A stretch of DNA of 64,000 nt from Modicisalibacter radicis (GCF_900961225.1 NZ_CAAHFN010000087.1:1-64000), one strand, 5' to 3'. Shown: positions 18,480-27,202, numbered from the stretch's first letter. Numbers and translations: made by a program. Notes: generated from the sequence alone by a model not told the origin.

Positions 18480-19736
18480 TCAGTCTTCGGCCGGGCCCGG
18501 CGCTGGGCTGGCGAGCGGCAGCTTCAGCAGGATGCCGTAGCACAGGGCCGCGGCGATGACGCCCACCAGCGGCGGGAGCACCGGGGAGAAGTAAGCCATC
18601 CCGGAGGCGATCGCATAGGAGGCCAGGCCGATCCAGTTGAAGGCGGGCAGGCTGACGTCGGCCAGCTTCGGATACCGGCCCCCATGGTTGAGCCAGAAGT
18701 CCGCCATGATCACGCCGCCGATCGGCGGGATGAAGGTACCTAGCAGCACCAAAAACGGAATCAGCAGGTTGTACATGCCGCCCACGGCCAGCACGGTGCC
18801 GATGGCGGCGCCGGCCACGGTGACCACCTTGCGCTTGTCGGTGCGCAGCAGGTTGCAGCCGGCCACGGCGAAGTTGTAGATGGTGTTGTCCTGGGTGGTC
18901 CAGATGTTGAGGAACAGCATCAGAACGGCGAGCACCACGAAGCCCTGAGCCAGCATCACATCGACGATATCGGCCTGCTGATAGATCATCGCGCCCAGTG
19001 CGCCGGTCAGCACCATCAGGCCGTTACCGACAAGGAAGGCGGCCAGTGTCGCGATCACGGCGATCTTCGGCGTGCGGGCGAAACGGCTCCAGTTGGTGGC
19101 TTGGGTGCCGCCGCTGATGAAGGTGCCGATCACCACGGTGATGGCCGCGGCAAAGCTCATGCTCTCGGAAGGCGTCTGGCCCGCAAGACCCGAAAGCCCC
19201 CCGACATCCACCATGCCGGTGTAGAGGCTGATCAGGATGAACAGCAGCATCGCCGGTACGGCAACGCGGGAAAGCAGGTCCAGCCCGCGGAAGCCGATCA
19301 TCGCGGTGACGCAGAAGGCAAGGCCGAACAGCACCATCAACGGAGTCTCGAGCGACTCCGGCAGGCCGGTGGTCTTTACCAGCACCACGGCGATGGTGGC
19401 GGTGCCCCAGGCATACCAGCCGATCTGGGTAAAGCCGAGAACGAAGTCGGACAGCTTGCTGCCCGCCTCGCCAAAGCAGAAACGCCCCATCAGCACGGAG
19501 TTGAGACCGCTCTTGCAGGCGATGTAGGCCAGTGCCGCCGCGTAGGCGCCCAGCAGCAGGTTGCCGACAAGAATCACCCACAGCAGCTGGCCGAACGAGA
19601 AGGCGCTGCCGAGTGATCCGCCCGCCCACATGGTGGCGGTAAAGAAGGTAAAGCCGAGCAGTACAGCCGAGGTGGAGAGCAGCCCTTTGCGTTCGCTGTT
19701 GGGCACTTCGCTCAGTGGATAATCCGAGGTTTCCAT
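18480..19736 (-). CDS. codB: NCS1-family cytosine/purine permease (CodB-like)
   Basis: A 418-residue inner-membrane permease with about twelve hydrophobic segments, belonging to the nucleobase:cation symporter-1 family. I start it at the ATG at 19736, which has GGAG six bases upstream. The longer open frame to 19892 would add a poorly protein-like 52-residue head. The GFTFFTATMWAGGSLG, MGRFCFGEAGSKLSD and MADFWLNHG segments are typical of CodB relatives. It is the first gene of codB-pucR-codA. The exact base imported is not determined by sequence. Confidence 0.87.
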   Translation of the reverse strand: METSDYPLSEVPNSERKGLLSTSAVLLGFTFFTATMWAGGSLGSAFSFGQLLWVILVGNLLLGAYAAALAYIACKSGLNSVLMGRFCFGEAGSKLSDFVLGFTQIGWYAWGTATIAVVLVKTTGLPESLETPLMVLFGLAFCVTAMIGFRGLDLLSRVAVPAMLLFILISLYTGMVDVGGLSGLAGQTPSESMSFAAAITVVIGTFISGGTQATNWSRFARTPKIAVIATLAAFLVGNGLMVLTGALGAMIYQQADIVDVMLAQGFVVLAVLMLFLNIWTTQDNTIYNFAVAGCNLLRTDKRKVVTVAGAAIGTVLAVGGMYNLLIPFLVLLGTFIPPIGGVIMADFWLNHGGRYPKLADVSLPAFNWIGLASYAIASGMAYFSPVLPPLVGVIAAALCYGILLKLPLASPAPGPAED

Positions 19737-20044
19737 GGCGTTCTCCGCAGAAGTTCGCATAAACGATAGAGATACCCTTTTCCAGACCTCCCATGAAGCA
19801 AGGTTCGTTCCAATGTTCAGGGGTATGGCCAAGACTGGATGGGGTTGTCGCTTCCCGATCGGTGGCGTGTCGATAACCTGTGCATTCTGCACAAGCAGGG
19901 CCAGGAGGTAGAGAGGTTTCTCCTGTCACACGCTGTTCTTGCGCTGCTCTGGTTCAGGGAATGCCCCATCAAGGGGCGGATATTCCATGCGTGCGGCGAA
20001 ACGCCGTGCCGTGGAGACGATCGAGGAAAGGCCTTCGAATACAA
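19737..20044. other. Upstream region of the codB-like gene
   Basis: About 300 bases with no credible gene. The promoter of the leftward nucleobase operon should lie here. I see no clear palindromic operator. At the right end it abuts the hairpin and gene remnant described next. Confidence 0.4.
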
Positions 20045-20069
20045 ACGCCCGATGCGGTGCATCGGGCGT
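20045..20069 (-). terminator. Terminator attached to the decayed hydrolase copy
   Basis: ACGCCCGATGC (20045-20055) and GCATCGGGCGT (20059-20069) form a perfect 11-bp stem with a 3-nt loop. On the minus strand TTTGTATTC follows. It stands relative to the remnant at 20110-20290 much as the terminator at 21062-21088 stands to the intact hydrolase gene, and the two stems are similar in sequence. It is probably a duplicated terminator. Confidence 0.65.
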
Positions 20070-20109
20070 CCCGGGGTAGCTGTTCCGAGGTTGGGTGCCA
20101 GGCTTTTTT

Positions 20110-20290
20110 CGGACTGGACACCCGGTGGCCTTAGTTCCAGCATCGCCGGCGCCGTGATCCAGCGCCGATCGATGAAACGCTCCCCGTTCTCGAACGCCTG
20201 CAGGCGCGCCTCCAGGTAGAACCACCACCGCCCAGCTTTCGGTGTGCGCTTGCCAGTCGCCGCGCTGGAAGGTCTGGCGCCAGCTCTTGC
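20110..20290 (-). pseudogene. Decayed copy of the 3' end of the CocE/NonD hydrolase gene
   Basis: This stretch is nearly identical over long runs to the 3' end of the intact gene at 21139-23178. Both share the segment coding for FYLEARLQAFENGERFIDRRW. Relative to the intact gene it lacks about 18 bases after GAACCAC and differs by 2 bases near the end. It has many point changes outside the core. Upstream similarity fades at about 20290. It has no start codon and cannot make a hydrolase. With the intact copy it brackets the yefM-yoeB module. Confidence 0.75.
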
Positions 20291-20311
20291 GGCGCTCGGC
20301 GATACTGCGTT

Positions 20312-20400
20312 AAAAATCAGCTCGGGCGCGAGTCCGATCAAAATGCTCATTTACACCCCGTAAACTGGTGCGCCAGCCCGGTCCGTTTTCGCTGATTTTT
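20312..20400. repeat. Nested inverted-repeat element
   Basis: AAAAATCAGC (20312-20321) is perfectly mirrored by GCTGATTTTT (20391-20400). Inside, CGGGC pairs with GCCCG, and TTTAC/GTAAA flank the centre (ATTTACACCCCGTAAACT). A second small stem, TGTCTGA (20405-20411) with TCAGACA (20430-20436), follows. There is no open frame. Such structure suggests a dispersed palindromic element or a structured RNA end rather than a gene. Confidence 0.5.
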
Positions 20401-20479
20401 GCCTTGTCTGACCTTCGCTCGTCGACTTTTCAGACAGTGCCTGGAGAAGTGACGATACGCGTTGAGTGTGCCAGGATAT

Positions 20480-20525
20480 TGTACATGTCGGCTGGTCAGG
20501 CTAGAATTGTACAGTAAACAGTACA
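20480..20525 (+). promoter_or_regulatory. Probable YefM operator with TGTACA boxes
   Basis: TGTACA occurs at 20480-20485 and 20508-20513, and AGTACA at 20520-20525, just ahead of the yefM start at 20539. YefM antitoxins are known to bind repeats with a TGTACA core and repress their own promoter, so this is a fitting autoregulatory site. Confidence 0.7.
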
Positions 20526-20538
20526 GGAGAGAGGGCCG

Positions 20539-20799
20539 ATGAGAATTATTTCCTTCACCGAGGCTCGCAATAGCCTCAAGGCAGTACTGGATAACGTGGT
20601 CAACGATGCCGACACCACGGTCATTACGCGTCGTGATGCCGAGAACGCGGTGGTAATGTCGCTTGACTATTACAATGGCCTGATGGAAACGGTCCATCTG
20701 CTGCGTTCCCCTGCCAATGCCGAACATCTGAATAAGTCAATTGCACAATACAAGGCTGGAAAAGTCGCCGAGCGTGAGTTGATGGATGGGGATGAATAG
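20539..20799 (+). CDS. yefM: YefM-type antitoxin
   Basis: An 86-residue Phd/YefM-family antitoxin. The N-terminal DNA-binding half starts MRIISFTEARNSLKAVLDNV and has the usual TVITRRDAENAVVMSLD core. The acidic, flexible C-terminal half wraps the toxin. An AGAGGG ribosome site precedes the ATG. The stop codon lies inside the start of yoeB, giving an overlap of 14 bases and coupled translation, antitoxin first. Upstream TGTACA boxes support autorepression. Confidence 0.93.
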   Translation: MRIISFTEARNSLKAVLDNVVNDADTTVITRRDAENAVVMSLDYYNGLMETVHLLRSPANAEHLNKSIAQYKAGKVAERELMDGDE

Positions 20800-21055
20800 T
20801 CGCTTGCTCTGCTGGACGCACGAGTCATGGAAAGACTACCTCCACTGGCAAAGTCAGGATAAAAAAACCCTCAAAAGAATTAACAAGCTGATTTCTGACG
20901 TGAAGCGCTCCCCCTTTGAGGGTATTGGTAAACCAGAACCTCTCAAGGAAAACATGACGGGGTTCTGGTCACGCCGTATCGATGAGACCAACCGTCTGGT
21001 ATATGCCGTGGATGATGTCGCGATAACGATCATATCCTGCAGGTATCACTATTGA
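20786..21055 (+). CDS. yoeB: YoeB-type ribosome-dependent mRNA endonuclease toxin
   Basis: An 89-residue toxin of the YoeB/RelE fold. Residues matching the E. coli catalytic set are Glu51 (GKPEPLK), Arg70 (ETNRLVY) and His88 (CRYHY end), so it should be active. ESWKDYLHWQ and GFWSRRID are hallmark motifs. Two possible ATGs, at 20786 and 20792, differ by two residues. The second is nearer in length to E. coli YoeB. In that family the toxin cleaves mRNA at the ribosomal A site when YefM is degraded. Confidence 0.93.
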   Translation: MGMNSRLLCWTHESWKDYLHWQSQDKKTLKRINKLISDVKRSPFEGIGKPEPLKENMTGFWSRRIDETNRLVYAVDDVAITIISCRYHY

Positions 21056-21061
21056 ACATAA

Positions 21062-21088
21062 AACGCCCGAGGCAGCGCCTCGGGCGTT
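21062..21088. terminator. Strong shared terminator of yoeB and the hydrolase gene
   Basis: AACGCCCGAGGC (21062-21073) pairs perfectly with GCCTCGGGCGTT (21077-21088) over a 3-nt loop. It lies 6 bases after yoeB and about 50 bases beyond the leftward hydrolase stop. On the minus strand TTTATG follows, so it works best for the hydrolase transcript. Confidence 0.75.
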
Positions 21089-21138
21089 CTGACGCTATTA
21101 ATCGTCATCTCGTTTCATGGACCGGACATCCCCTGGCA

Positions 21139-23178
21139 TTACACCCAGCATCGCCGGCGCCGTGTGATCCAGCGCCGATCGATGAAACGCTCCCCGTTCT
21201 CGAACGCCTGCAGGCGCGCCTCCAGGTAGAACCACTCGGCGTCGCAGCTCAGCGCCGCCCAGCTTTCGGTGTGCGCCTGCCAGTCGCCGCGCTCGAAGGT
21301 CTGGGTCCACGCCTTGCTCATGCGCGCGGTGGCCGGGTCGGCGGGGTCGATCGCGTAGCGTTCGTCGGCACTGGCGCGGTTGACCAGCCCGTGGTCATAG
21401 GCGATCTCGCCGAAGTCGTCGACGATGGCGTGCCGGGTGTCGCCTCCGGTCTGGGACAGCGTGATGTCGCGGCGCTGGGTGGCGTCGCGGTTCACCCGGT
21501 GACGCAGCGGGCCCGAGAACACCGCCGGTTCGAAGCGCACCGGGGGCTCCTCGTGCGAGGCCCGGCACGGCAGGCCGAGACGGCAGGCGCTTTCGAACAG
21601 CGTCAGGGTGACCGGGTAGGGGCTGGGCCAGACCAGCGGCCAGTAGGCGGTGGTCACGGAGACCCGAATCCTGTGGCCCGGGGCGAAGCGATGGCAGGCC
21701 TGGTTGAGGGTGACCCGGACATCCAGGGGCGTGTCGGTGGGCACGTCGGTGGGCGTGACGTGGCTGTCGCGGTGGCACAGGTTGAGCACACCGTAGGAAA
21801 CCCGTTGCGAGATGCCCTCGGGGGAGACATCGCACAGCCGCACGATCAGGTTGGCCCTGGGCTGGTCGACGCCGAGCCGCAGGTCGAGCTGCGGCCGGCC
21901 GAGGATGACGGTCTCGTCGGAGAGCGCCGGGGTGTCGTAGACCAGCGAATGGGCATCGTCGCCGCGCTGATCGCCGGCTATCTCGGGGCCGCTGCAATGG
22001 GGGATGTACTCGCCGCACTGGCGGCCGTTATCGGCGGGTGCTTGCAGCCTTGCTGTGCCGGGCGGCGGCGCCGAGCGCGGATCGTCGTGCAGCCCGCCCG
22101 CCGCGAGAGATAGGCCCCGCGTCGTGACGAAGGGGCTGGGCCAGCGGCTCTCGGCCAGCCATTGCCCGGGAATCTGGCGGCAGTCCGGGTCGGCGTTCGA
22201 GAATTCCTGGCAGTACACCCGGTAGAGCGGCTCATCCATGATGCCGGTGGGCTCGTCCTTCAGCCAGTGGTCCCACCAGCGCAGCGCCTCCTGCAGGAAG
22301 CCGATGGTCGGCCCGGGTATCGCCACGTGGGGATAGGCGTGCGGCCAGGGCCCGACGATGCCCAGCCTGGGGCCCTGGGCGTGCTCGAGCAGTTCCGCCA
22401 CGAAATTGACGTAGGCGTCGGCCCAGCCGGTGACGCCCAGCACGGGCGTGGTGAGATCCTGGTAGCGCTCGCAGACGGAGCCGTGGCGCCAGTAATCATC
22501 CCGGGTCTGGTGGTCGAACCAGGTCTCGGCGACGAACGGCTGGTGGGTCAGGCGGTGGCGCCAGAGCGCCCGCCAGTCCTCGCGCAGGGCGGGATCGGGT
22601 GGCCGCGACATGAACGACAGCGACGAGGCGGCCCAGCCGAAGTGCTCGTTGAGCACGCAGCCGCCCTTGTAGTGGACGTCGTCATGGTAGCGGTCGACCG
22701 TGGCCCCCACGGCGATGATCGCCTTGAGCGCTGGCGGCTGTTGCGTGGCGACCTGGAGCGAATTGAAGCCGCCCCAGGAGATGCCGAGCATGCCCACGCG
22801 CCCCGAGCACCAGGGTTGCTCGGCGATCCAGGCGATCGCCGCGATGATGTCGTCCTGCTCGCCCTGCAGGTACTCGTCGTGCAGCACGCCGTCCGAATCG
22901 CCGCTGCCGCGCAGGTCGATGCGCAGCGCCGCGTAGCCGTGGCCGGCGAAGTAGGGGTGCATGCGCTCGTCGTCGGCGCTCGTTGCGTCGCGCTTGCGGT
23001 AGGGGATGCACTCGATGATCGCCGGCACCGGATGGCGATCGGCGTCGGCGGGCATCCAGGCCCGCGCGGCGAGCCGCGTGCCATCGGGCAGGGGAATGAA
23101 GAGTGCCGGATCCTCGACGATGGCATGCGGGAAATCACGCACCTCGTCTGCCTGGGGCGTCAGACCGCTGGGAAACAT
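21139..23178 (-). CDS. CocE/NonD family hydrolase
   Basis: A 679-residue alpha/beta hydrolase with a C-terminal jelly-roll domain, as in cocaine esterase, glutaryl-7-ACA acylase and X-Pro dipeptidyl peptidases. The nucleophile is Ser134 in GMLGISWGGFNSL. The acid is probably Asp in GVTGWADAYVNF and the base is His in GPWPHAYPHV. The IDLRGSGDSDG and YRKRD motifs are also typical. No signal peptide is seen. The last residues (RRRRCWV) differ from the decayed copy at 20110-20290, where two fewer bases keep a different ending, so the extreme C-terminus may be frameshifted. It lies 89 bases downstream of an orphan osmoprotectant-type binding protein, which suggests it processes an imported ester, amide or peptide-like compound. 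Confidence 0.85.
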   Translation of the reverse strand: MFPSGLTPQADEVRDFPHAIVEDPALFIPLPDGTRLAARAWMPADADRHPVPAIIECIPYRKRDATSADDERMHPYFAGHGYAALRIDLRGSGDSDGVLHDEYLQGEQDDIIAAIAWIAEQPWCSGRVGMLGISWGGFNSLQVATQQPPALKAIIAVGATVDRYHDDVHYKGGCVLNEHFGWAASSLSFMSRPPDPALREDWRALWRHRLTHQPFVAETWFDHQTRDDYWRHGSVCERYQDLTTPVLGVTGWADAYVNFVAELLEHAQGPRLGIVGPWPHAYPHVAIPGPTIGFLQEALRWWDHWLKDEPTGIMDEPLYRVYCQEFSNADPDCRQIPGQWLAESRWPSPFVTTRGLSLAAGGLHDDPRSAPPPGTARLQAPADNGRQCGEYIPHCSGPEIAGDQRGDDAHSLVYDTPALSDETVILGRPQLDLRLGVDQPRANLIVRLCDVSPEGISQRVSYGVLNLCHRDSHVTPTDVPTDTPLDVRVTLNQACHRFAPGHRIRVSVTTAYWPLVWPSPYPVTLTLFESACRLGLPCRASHEEPPVRFEPAVFSGPLRHRVNRDATQRRDITLSQTGGDTRHAIVDDFGEIAYDHGLVNRASADERYAIDPADPATARMSKAWTQTFERGDWQAHTESWAALSCDAEWFYLEARLQAFENGERFIDRRWITRRRRCWV

Positions 23179-23267
23179 ACGAAAACTCGCTGACTGGGTG
23201 GCAGCGCCAGGACGGCGCTGCCAGTAAACGGTGAGGCGTGTTTGCAGGGCTTGCCTGCGGGGCTGTC

Positions 23268-24161
23268 CTAGAGCAGCCCCTGCTCGGTCAGGAAGGCATG
23301 GGCCACGGCGTCGATCTCCTGCTTGTCGATGTCGACCCGGCTGTTGAGGTCGATCAGCGTGGCGTCATCGAGTTCGGCCGCCATCGCGTTGAGCAGGCCC
23401 TCGATGTCGGGATGCGACTCGAGGGTGTCGCGGCGGACCACCGGCGCCAACTGATAGACCGGGAAGAAGGCCTGGTCGTCGTCGAGCACCTCGAAATCGA
23501 AGGCGCCGTTGCGGCCATCGGTGGCGAACACCAGGGCGATGTCGACATTGCCGTTCTTCAGCGCGTTGTAGGTGAGCCCGGAGTCCATCCGCTTGACGTC
23601 GCTGCGCGGAAAGTTGAATCCATAGGCCTCCTGGAGGGGGCGCAAGCCGTCGTCGCGGGCATAGAACTCCGCGTTCGAGGCGAGCGTCAGCTCGGCGCCG
23701 TCATTCATGGCCGCGGCCAGGTCCGAGAGGCTGTGAATATCGCGCTCCTCGGCGTCGGCCTGACGCATCGCCAGCGCATAGGTGTTGTTGGTGTCGGACG
23801 GATCCAGCCAGATCAGGTCCTTCTCGGCGTCCAGGCGCTTGGCCGTCCGGTAGGTGGCTTCGGCATCCTCGGGCTGGGGCTGGTCGTTGAACAGGATCAC
23901 CGAGTTGCCGGTGTATTCCCAATAGAGGTCGACCTGACCGTTCTCCTGGGCCTGGCGCAGCACGGAGGTGCCCAGCCCCTCGCGCTTGTCGACGTTGTAG
24001 TCGTGGGCCTCGAGCAGCTGCACGGTCGCGGAGGTCAGGATCAGGTGTTCGGTGTAGTTGAGTCCGCCGACCACGATCGGGTCGTCGCTCTGGGCGTGAG
24101 CGGCCAGCCCTGGCAGGGCCAGGGAGAGTCCAAGTAGCAGCGAGGGCAAGGGGTGTTTCAT
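23268..24161 (-). CDS. Orphan osmoprotectant-type substrate-binding protein
   Basis: A 297-residue periplasmic protein with a signal peptide ending LAAHA. It has the family motifs IVVGGLNYTEHLIL, VDLYWEYTGNSVILF and VKRMDSGLTYNAL. It is a third relative of the binding proteins at 4291-5178 and 5218-6108. No permease or ATPase is encoded beside it, so it may dock onto the OpuC-type transporter encoded at 6147-8755 (inference). It precedes the hydrolase gene in the same direction, so an imported ligand might be a hydrolase substrate. Confidence 0.87.
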   Translation of the reverse strand: MKHPLPSLLLGLSLALPGLAAHAQSDDPIVVGGLNYTEHLILTSATVQLLEAHDYNVDKREGLGTSVLRQAQENGQVDLYWEYTGNSVILFNDQPQPEDAEATYRTAKRLDAEKDLIWLDPSDTNNTYALAMRQADAEERDIHSLSDLAAAMNDGAELTLASNAEFYARDDGLRPLQEAYGFNFPRSDVKRMDSGLTYNALKNGNVDIALVFATDGRNGAFDFEVLDDDQAFFPVYQLAPVVRRDTLESHPDIEGLLNAMAAELDDATLIDLNSRVDIDKQEIDAVAHAFLTEQGLL

Positions 24162-24256
24162 GGCACGGGGTCCTTGTTGTTGGGATGCGACGTTCGTCGA
24201 TTCCCAGAGTACCGTACCCGGGCAGCCCGATTGATGAGTTTCTAAAATGTCATCGA

Positions 24257-24284
24257 TGACGGATCCGGCTGTGCCGGACCGTCA
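24257..24284 (-). terminator. Terminator of the malonate operon
   Basis: TGACGG-A-TCCGG (24257-24268) pairs with CCGGACCGTCA (24274-24284) with one bulged A. It lies 10 bases beyond the stop of matB. The minus-strand tail becomes T-rich only further on (ATTTTAG). Confidence 0.55.
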
Positions 24285-24293
24285 CCGCACGTC

Positions 24294-25823
24294 TCAGCGC
24301 GCCTGCGCCGCGTATGTATCCTGATACTGCTGGCGCAGCTGGTTCTTCTGCACCTTGCCCATGGTGTTGCGGGGCAGGCTGTCGGCGAAGAACACCCGCT
24401 TGGGCTGCTTGTACTTGGCCAGCCGCCCGGACAGCGAGGCGAGGACCTGGGCCTCGTCGATCTCGGCGTCCGGGGCGCGCACCACCACCGCCGTCACGCC
24501 TTCGCCGAAATCGGGGTGGGCCACGCCGATCACTGCCGACTCGACCACGCCGTCGAGCTCGTCGATCACCTGCTCGACCTCCTTGGGGTAGACGTTGTAG
24601 CCGCCCGAGATCACCAGGTCCTTGTCGCGCCCGACGATATGCACGTAGCCGCGCTCGTCGACCAGCGCCAGGTCGCCGGTGACGAAGAAGCCGTCCTCGA
24701 GCAGTTCCTCGCGGGTCTTCTCGGGCATGCGCCAGTAGCCGATGAACACGTTGGGGCCGCGCACCTCGAGCATGCCGATCTCGCCCTGGGGCAACGCTTC
24801 GTGGCTCTCGCGGTCGGTGACGCGGACTTCCACGCCGGGCAGCGGCATGCCCACGGTGCCGGCGATGCGCTCGCCGTCGTAGGGGTTGGAGGTGTTCATG
24901 TTGGTCTCGGTCATGCCATAGCGCTCGAGGATGGCATGCCCGGTGCGCTGCTCGAAGGCCTGGTGGGTCTCGGCGGTCAGCGGCGCCGAGCCGGAGGTGA
25001 ACAGGCGCATGTTGGCGGTGAGCTCGGCGCTCAGCCGTTCGTCCTGGAGCAGCCGGGTGTAGAAGGTCGGCACGCCCATCATCGTGGTGCCGTTGGGCAA
25101 CTCCTCGATGATCGTGTCGACGTCGAAGCGCGGCAGGAACAGCAGGCTGGCGCCGGCCATCAGCACCACGTTGCAGGCCACGAAGAGCCCGTGGGTGTGG
25201 AAGATCGGCAGCGCGTGGATCAGCCGGTCGGCCTCGCTGAAGCGCCAGGCCTCGACCAGCGAGGCGGCGTTGGAGGCCAGGTTGCGGTGCGTCAGCATGG
25301 CTCCCTTGGAGCGCCCGGTGGTGCCCGAGGTGTAGAGGATCGCCGCCAGATCGTTGGCCTCGCGCGGCTCGACGGTCTCGAACGGGGTGGCCCGCTCGGC
25401 CTGCTCCATCAGGCTGCCGTCGGCGCGGGTGCCCAGGGTGGCGACCTGCGGGCAGCCGCTCTCGTCGGCGACGCGCCGGGCGGCGTCCAGGTCGTCGGGC
25501 CGGCAGACGAACAGCGCCGGCTCGGCATCGCCGAGGAAGTAGCGGATCTCCTCGGCGGTGTAGCCGGTGTTGAGCGGCAGGTAGACCCCGCCCAGGCGCA
25601 GGCACGCCAGGTACAGCAGGATGGTCTCGGGGCTCTTGTCGACCTGTACCGCCACCCGGTCGCCGGGGGCGACGCCCAGCGCCTGCAGGGCGCCGGCCAG
25701 TTGCGCGCTGCGTGCCAGCGCCTGGCGATAGGTATAGCCGTGGCCCTCGCGGGTGGTGATGAAGGGGGCCTCTTCGCGGGCCTGCATGCGCGCCGCAAAC
25801 GTCTCGAACAGGTTGTCGCTCAT
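24294..25823 (-). CDS. matB: Malonyl-CoA synthetase
   Basis: A 509-residue ANL-superfamily ligase that makes malonyl-CoA from malonate, CoA and ATP. The P-loop-like ILYTSGTTGRSKGAML lies near residues 165-180. Further motifs are YGMTETNMN, TGDLALVDERGYVHIVGR and the C-terminal catalytic lysine in RNTMGKVQKNQLR. The ATG at 25823 overlaps the end of the malonyl-CoA decarboxylase gene by 4 bases, as in known matAB pairs. No CoA-ligase alternative fits the matA neighbour and TRAP transporter as well. Confidence 0.92.
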   Translation of the reverse strand: MSDNLFETFAARMQAREEAPFITTREGHGYTYRQALARSAQLAGALQALGVAPGDRVAVQVDKSPETILLYLACLRLGGVYLPLNTGYTAEEIRYFLGDAEPALFVCRPDDLDAARRVADESGCPQVATLGTRADGSLMEQAERATPFETVEPREANDLAAILYTSGTTGRSKGAMLTHRNLASNAASLVEAWRFSEADRLIHALPIFHTHGLFVACNVVLMAGASLLFLPRFDVDTIIEELPNGTTMMGVPTFYTRLLQDERLSAELTANMRLFTSGSAPLTAETHQAFEQRTGHAILERYGMTETNMNTSNPYDGERIAGTVGMPLPGVEVRVTDRESHEALPQGEIGMLEVRGPNVFIGYWRMPEKTREELLEDGFFVTGDLALVDERGYVHIVGRDKDLVISGGYNVYPKEVEQVIDELDGVVESAVIGVAHPDFGEGVTAVVVRAPDAEIDEAQVLASLSGRLAKYKQPKRVFFADSLPRNTMGKVQKNQLRQQYQDTYAAQAR

Positions 25824-27178
25824 TTTTCCGTTTCTCCCGTGAGCAGTTTCCGGGCACGCCGTCCCAGGTCGCGCACGCTGGAGGAGCGCGCGATCGTGCC
25901 GTCGGTGGTGTAGTGCTCGTGGTTGCGCTCGATCTCCTCGAGCACGTAGAGATAGTTGACCATCAGCCCGGCGGCCTGCTGGATGCCCTTCGCCGAGACG
26001 TCGCCCAGCCAGTTGATGCGATGCAGCTCCGCGCCGTTGCCCAGGTGGAAGCGGGCGACCGGATTGAGCGGCAGGCCCTGGGCGTTCTTCTCGTGCAGCA
26101 GGTAATGGCCCGCCAGGGGTCTGATCACGTCCCGCAAGCGGTCGGCCTTGGCCGGGTCGCTGTGCCAGTCGGGCTCGTCGAGCAGGGCCAGCGTCTCGCT
26201 GGCTTCGTCGTCGAGGCGGTCCTCGCTCTCGCGCACGCTGTCCAGCCACTGGCGGAAGCCAGGCACCGGCGACAGGGTCACGAAGTTGCGCAGGTTGGGC
26301 AGCTCCTGCTTGAGCTCCTGGACGACCTGCTTGATCAGGAAGTTGCCGAACGAGATGCCGCGCAGCCCGGTCTGGCAGTTGCTGATGCCGAAGAAGGCCG
26401 CGGTATCGACGCTGTCCGGGTCCTCGATGACGCCCTGGCTGCCATCGAGGATGGGCTGGATCCGGTCGGGCAGGCCCCGGTGCAGGGCCACCTCGACGAA
26501 GATCAGCGGCTCGTCGCCGATCGCCGGGTGGAAGAACGCGAAACAGCGCCGGTCACGGGCATCGAGGCGGCGACGCAGGTCGTTCCAGTCCTGGATTTCG
26601 TGCACCGCCTCGTAATGGATGATGCGCTCGAGGATCGCCGCCGGGGTGTTCCAGTCGATGCGCCGCAGGACCAGGAACCCGCGGTTGAACCACGAGCCGA
26701 ACAGGTGGCCGAAGTCGGCGTTCAGCGGCTGCAGGTCGGGGTGCGCCTTGAGCAGCCCCAGCAGGTCCTCGCGCATGCCCACCAGTTCGTGGGTGCCGTC
26801 GGTGGTCAGGTTCAGGCGGCGCAGGACCTCCTGGCGGCTGGGCTCGCAGACATCGAACAGCACCTGCAGGTCGCCGTTGTCCCGCGAGTCCCGGTAGCGC
26901 TGATAGGCCGCATCGATGCGCTCCGGGTCGGCGGAGAATTCGCTGGTCAGCCGCTCGAAGAAGCGCAGCTTGTCGCCTTCGTCGAGCCGCGCATACAGGT
27001 CCAGCGCGCGGCGCGCCAGGGTGATGCTCGAGGCTTCGCCGTCGCTTTCCAGCAACGCCTGGCAGGCGCCGATCAAGCCCTCGTGGCTGACCGGGGCGAG
27101 GGTGCCCGAGCGCTTGCGACGCAAGGCATCACGCTGGGTGATGGTACTGAACAGCTCCTGCAGAAAGCTCATGTTCAT
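25820..27178 (-). CDS. matA: Malonyl-CoA decarboxylase
   Basis: A 452-residue cytosolic enzyme converting malonyl-CoA to acetyl-CoA and CO2. A helical N-terminal domain is followed by the GNAT-like catalytic domain. Signature segments are FGHLFGSWFNRGFLVLRRIDW, GISNCQTGLRGISFGNFLIK (with the Ser of the family) and PVARFHLGNGAELHRINW (with the active-site His). Length and motifs match bacterial MatA and mammalian MLYCD. It lies 24 bases after the TRAP large permease gene and overlaps matB. Confidence 0.93.
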   Translation of the reverse strand: MNMSFLQELFSTITQRDALRRKRSGTLAPVSHEGLIGACQALLESDGEASSITLARRALDLYARLDEGDKLRFFERLTSEFSADPERIDAAYQRYRDSRDNGDLQVLFDVCEPSRQEVLRRLNLTTDGTHELVGMREDLLGLLKAHPDLQPLNADFGHLFGSWFNRGFLVLRRIDWNTPAAILERIIHYEAVHEIQDWNDLRRRLDARDRRCFAFFHPAIGDEPLIFVEVALHRGLPDRIQPILDGSQGVIEDPDSVDTAAFFGISNCQTGLRGISFGNFLIKQVVQELKQELPNLRNFVTLSPVPGFRQWLDSVRESEDRLDDEASETLALLDEPDWHSDPAKADRLRDVIRPLAGHYLLHEKNAQGLPLNPVARFHLGNGAELHRINWLGDVSAKGIQQAAGLMVNYLYVLEEIERNHEHYTTDGTIARSSSVRDLGRRARKLLTGETEK

Positions 27179-27202
27179 GATCGATGCTCTTGTCGGTTGC
27201 GA

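Noticed and set aside
20110..20290. Insertion-sequence end flanking the toxin-antitoxin genes
   Set aside because: The repeated DNA is the 3' end of a hydrolase gene, not a transposon end. No transposase or terminal inverted repeats are visible.
24250..25857. Second minus-strand frame across the matB gene
   Set aside because: Arg/Pro-rich out-of-frame reading of matB.
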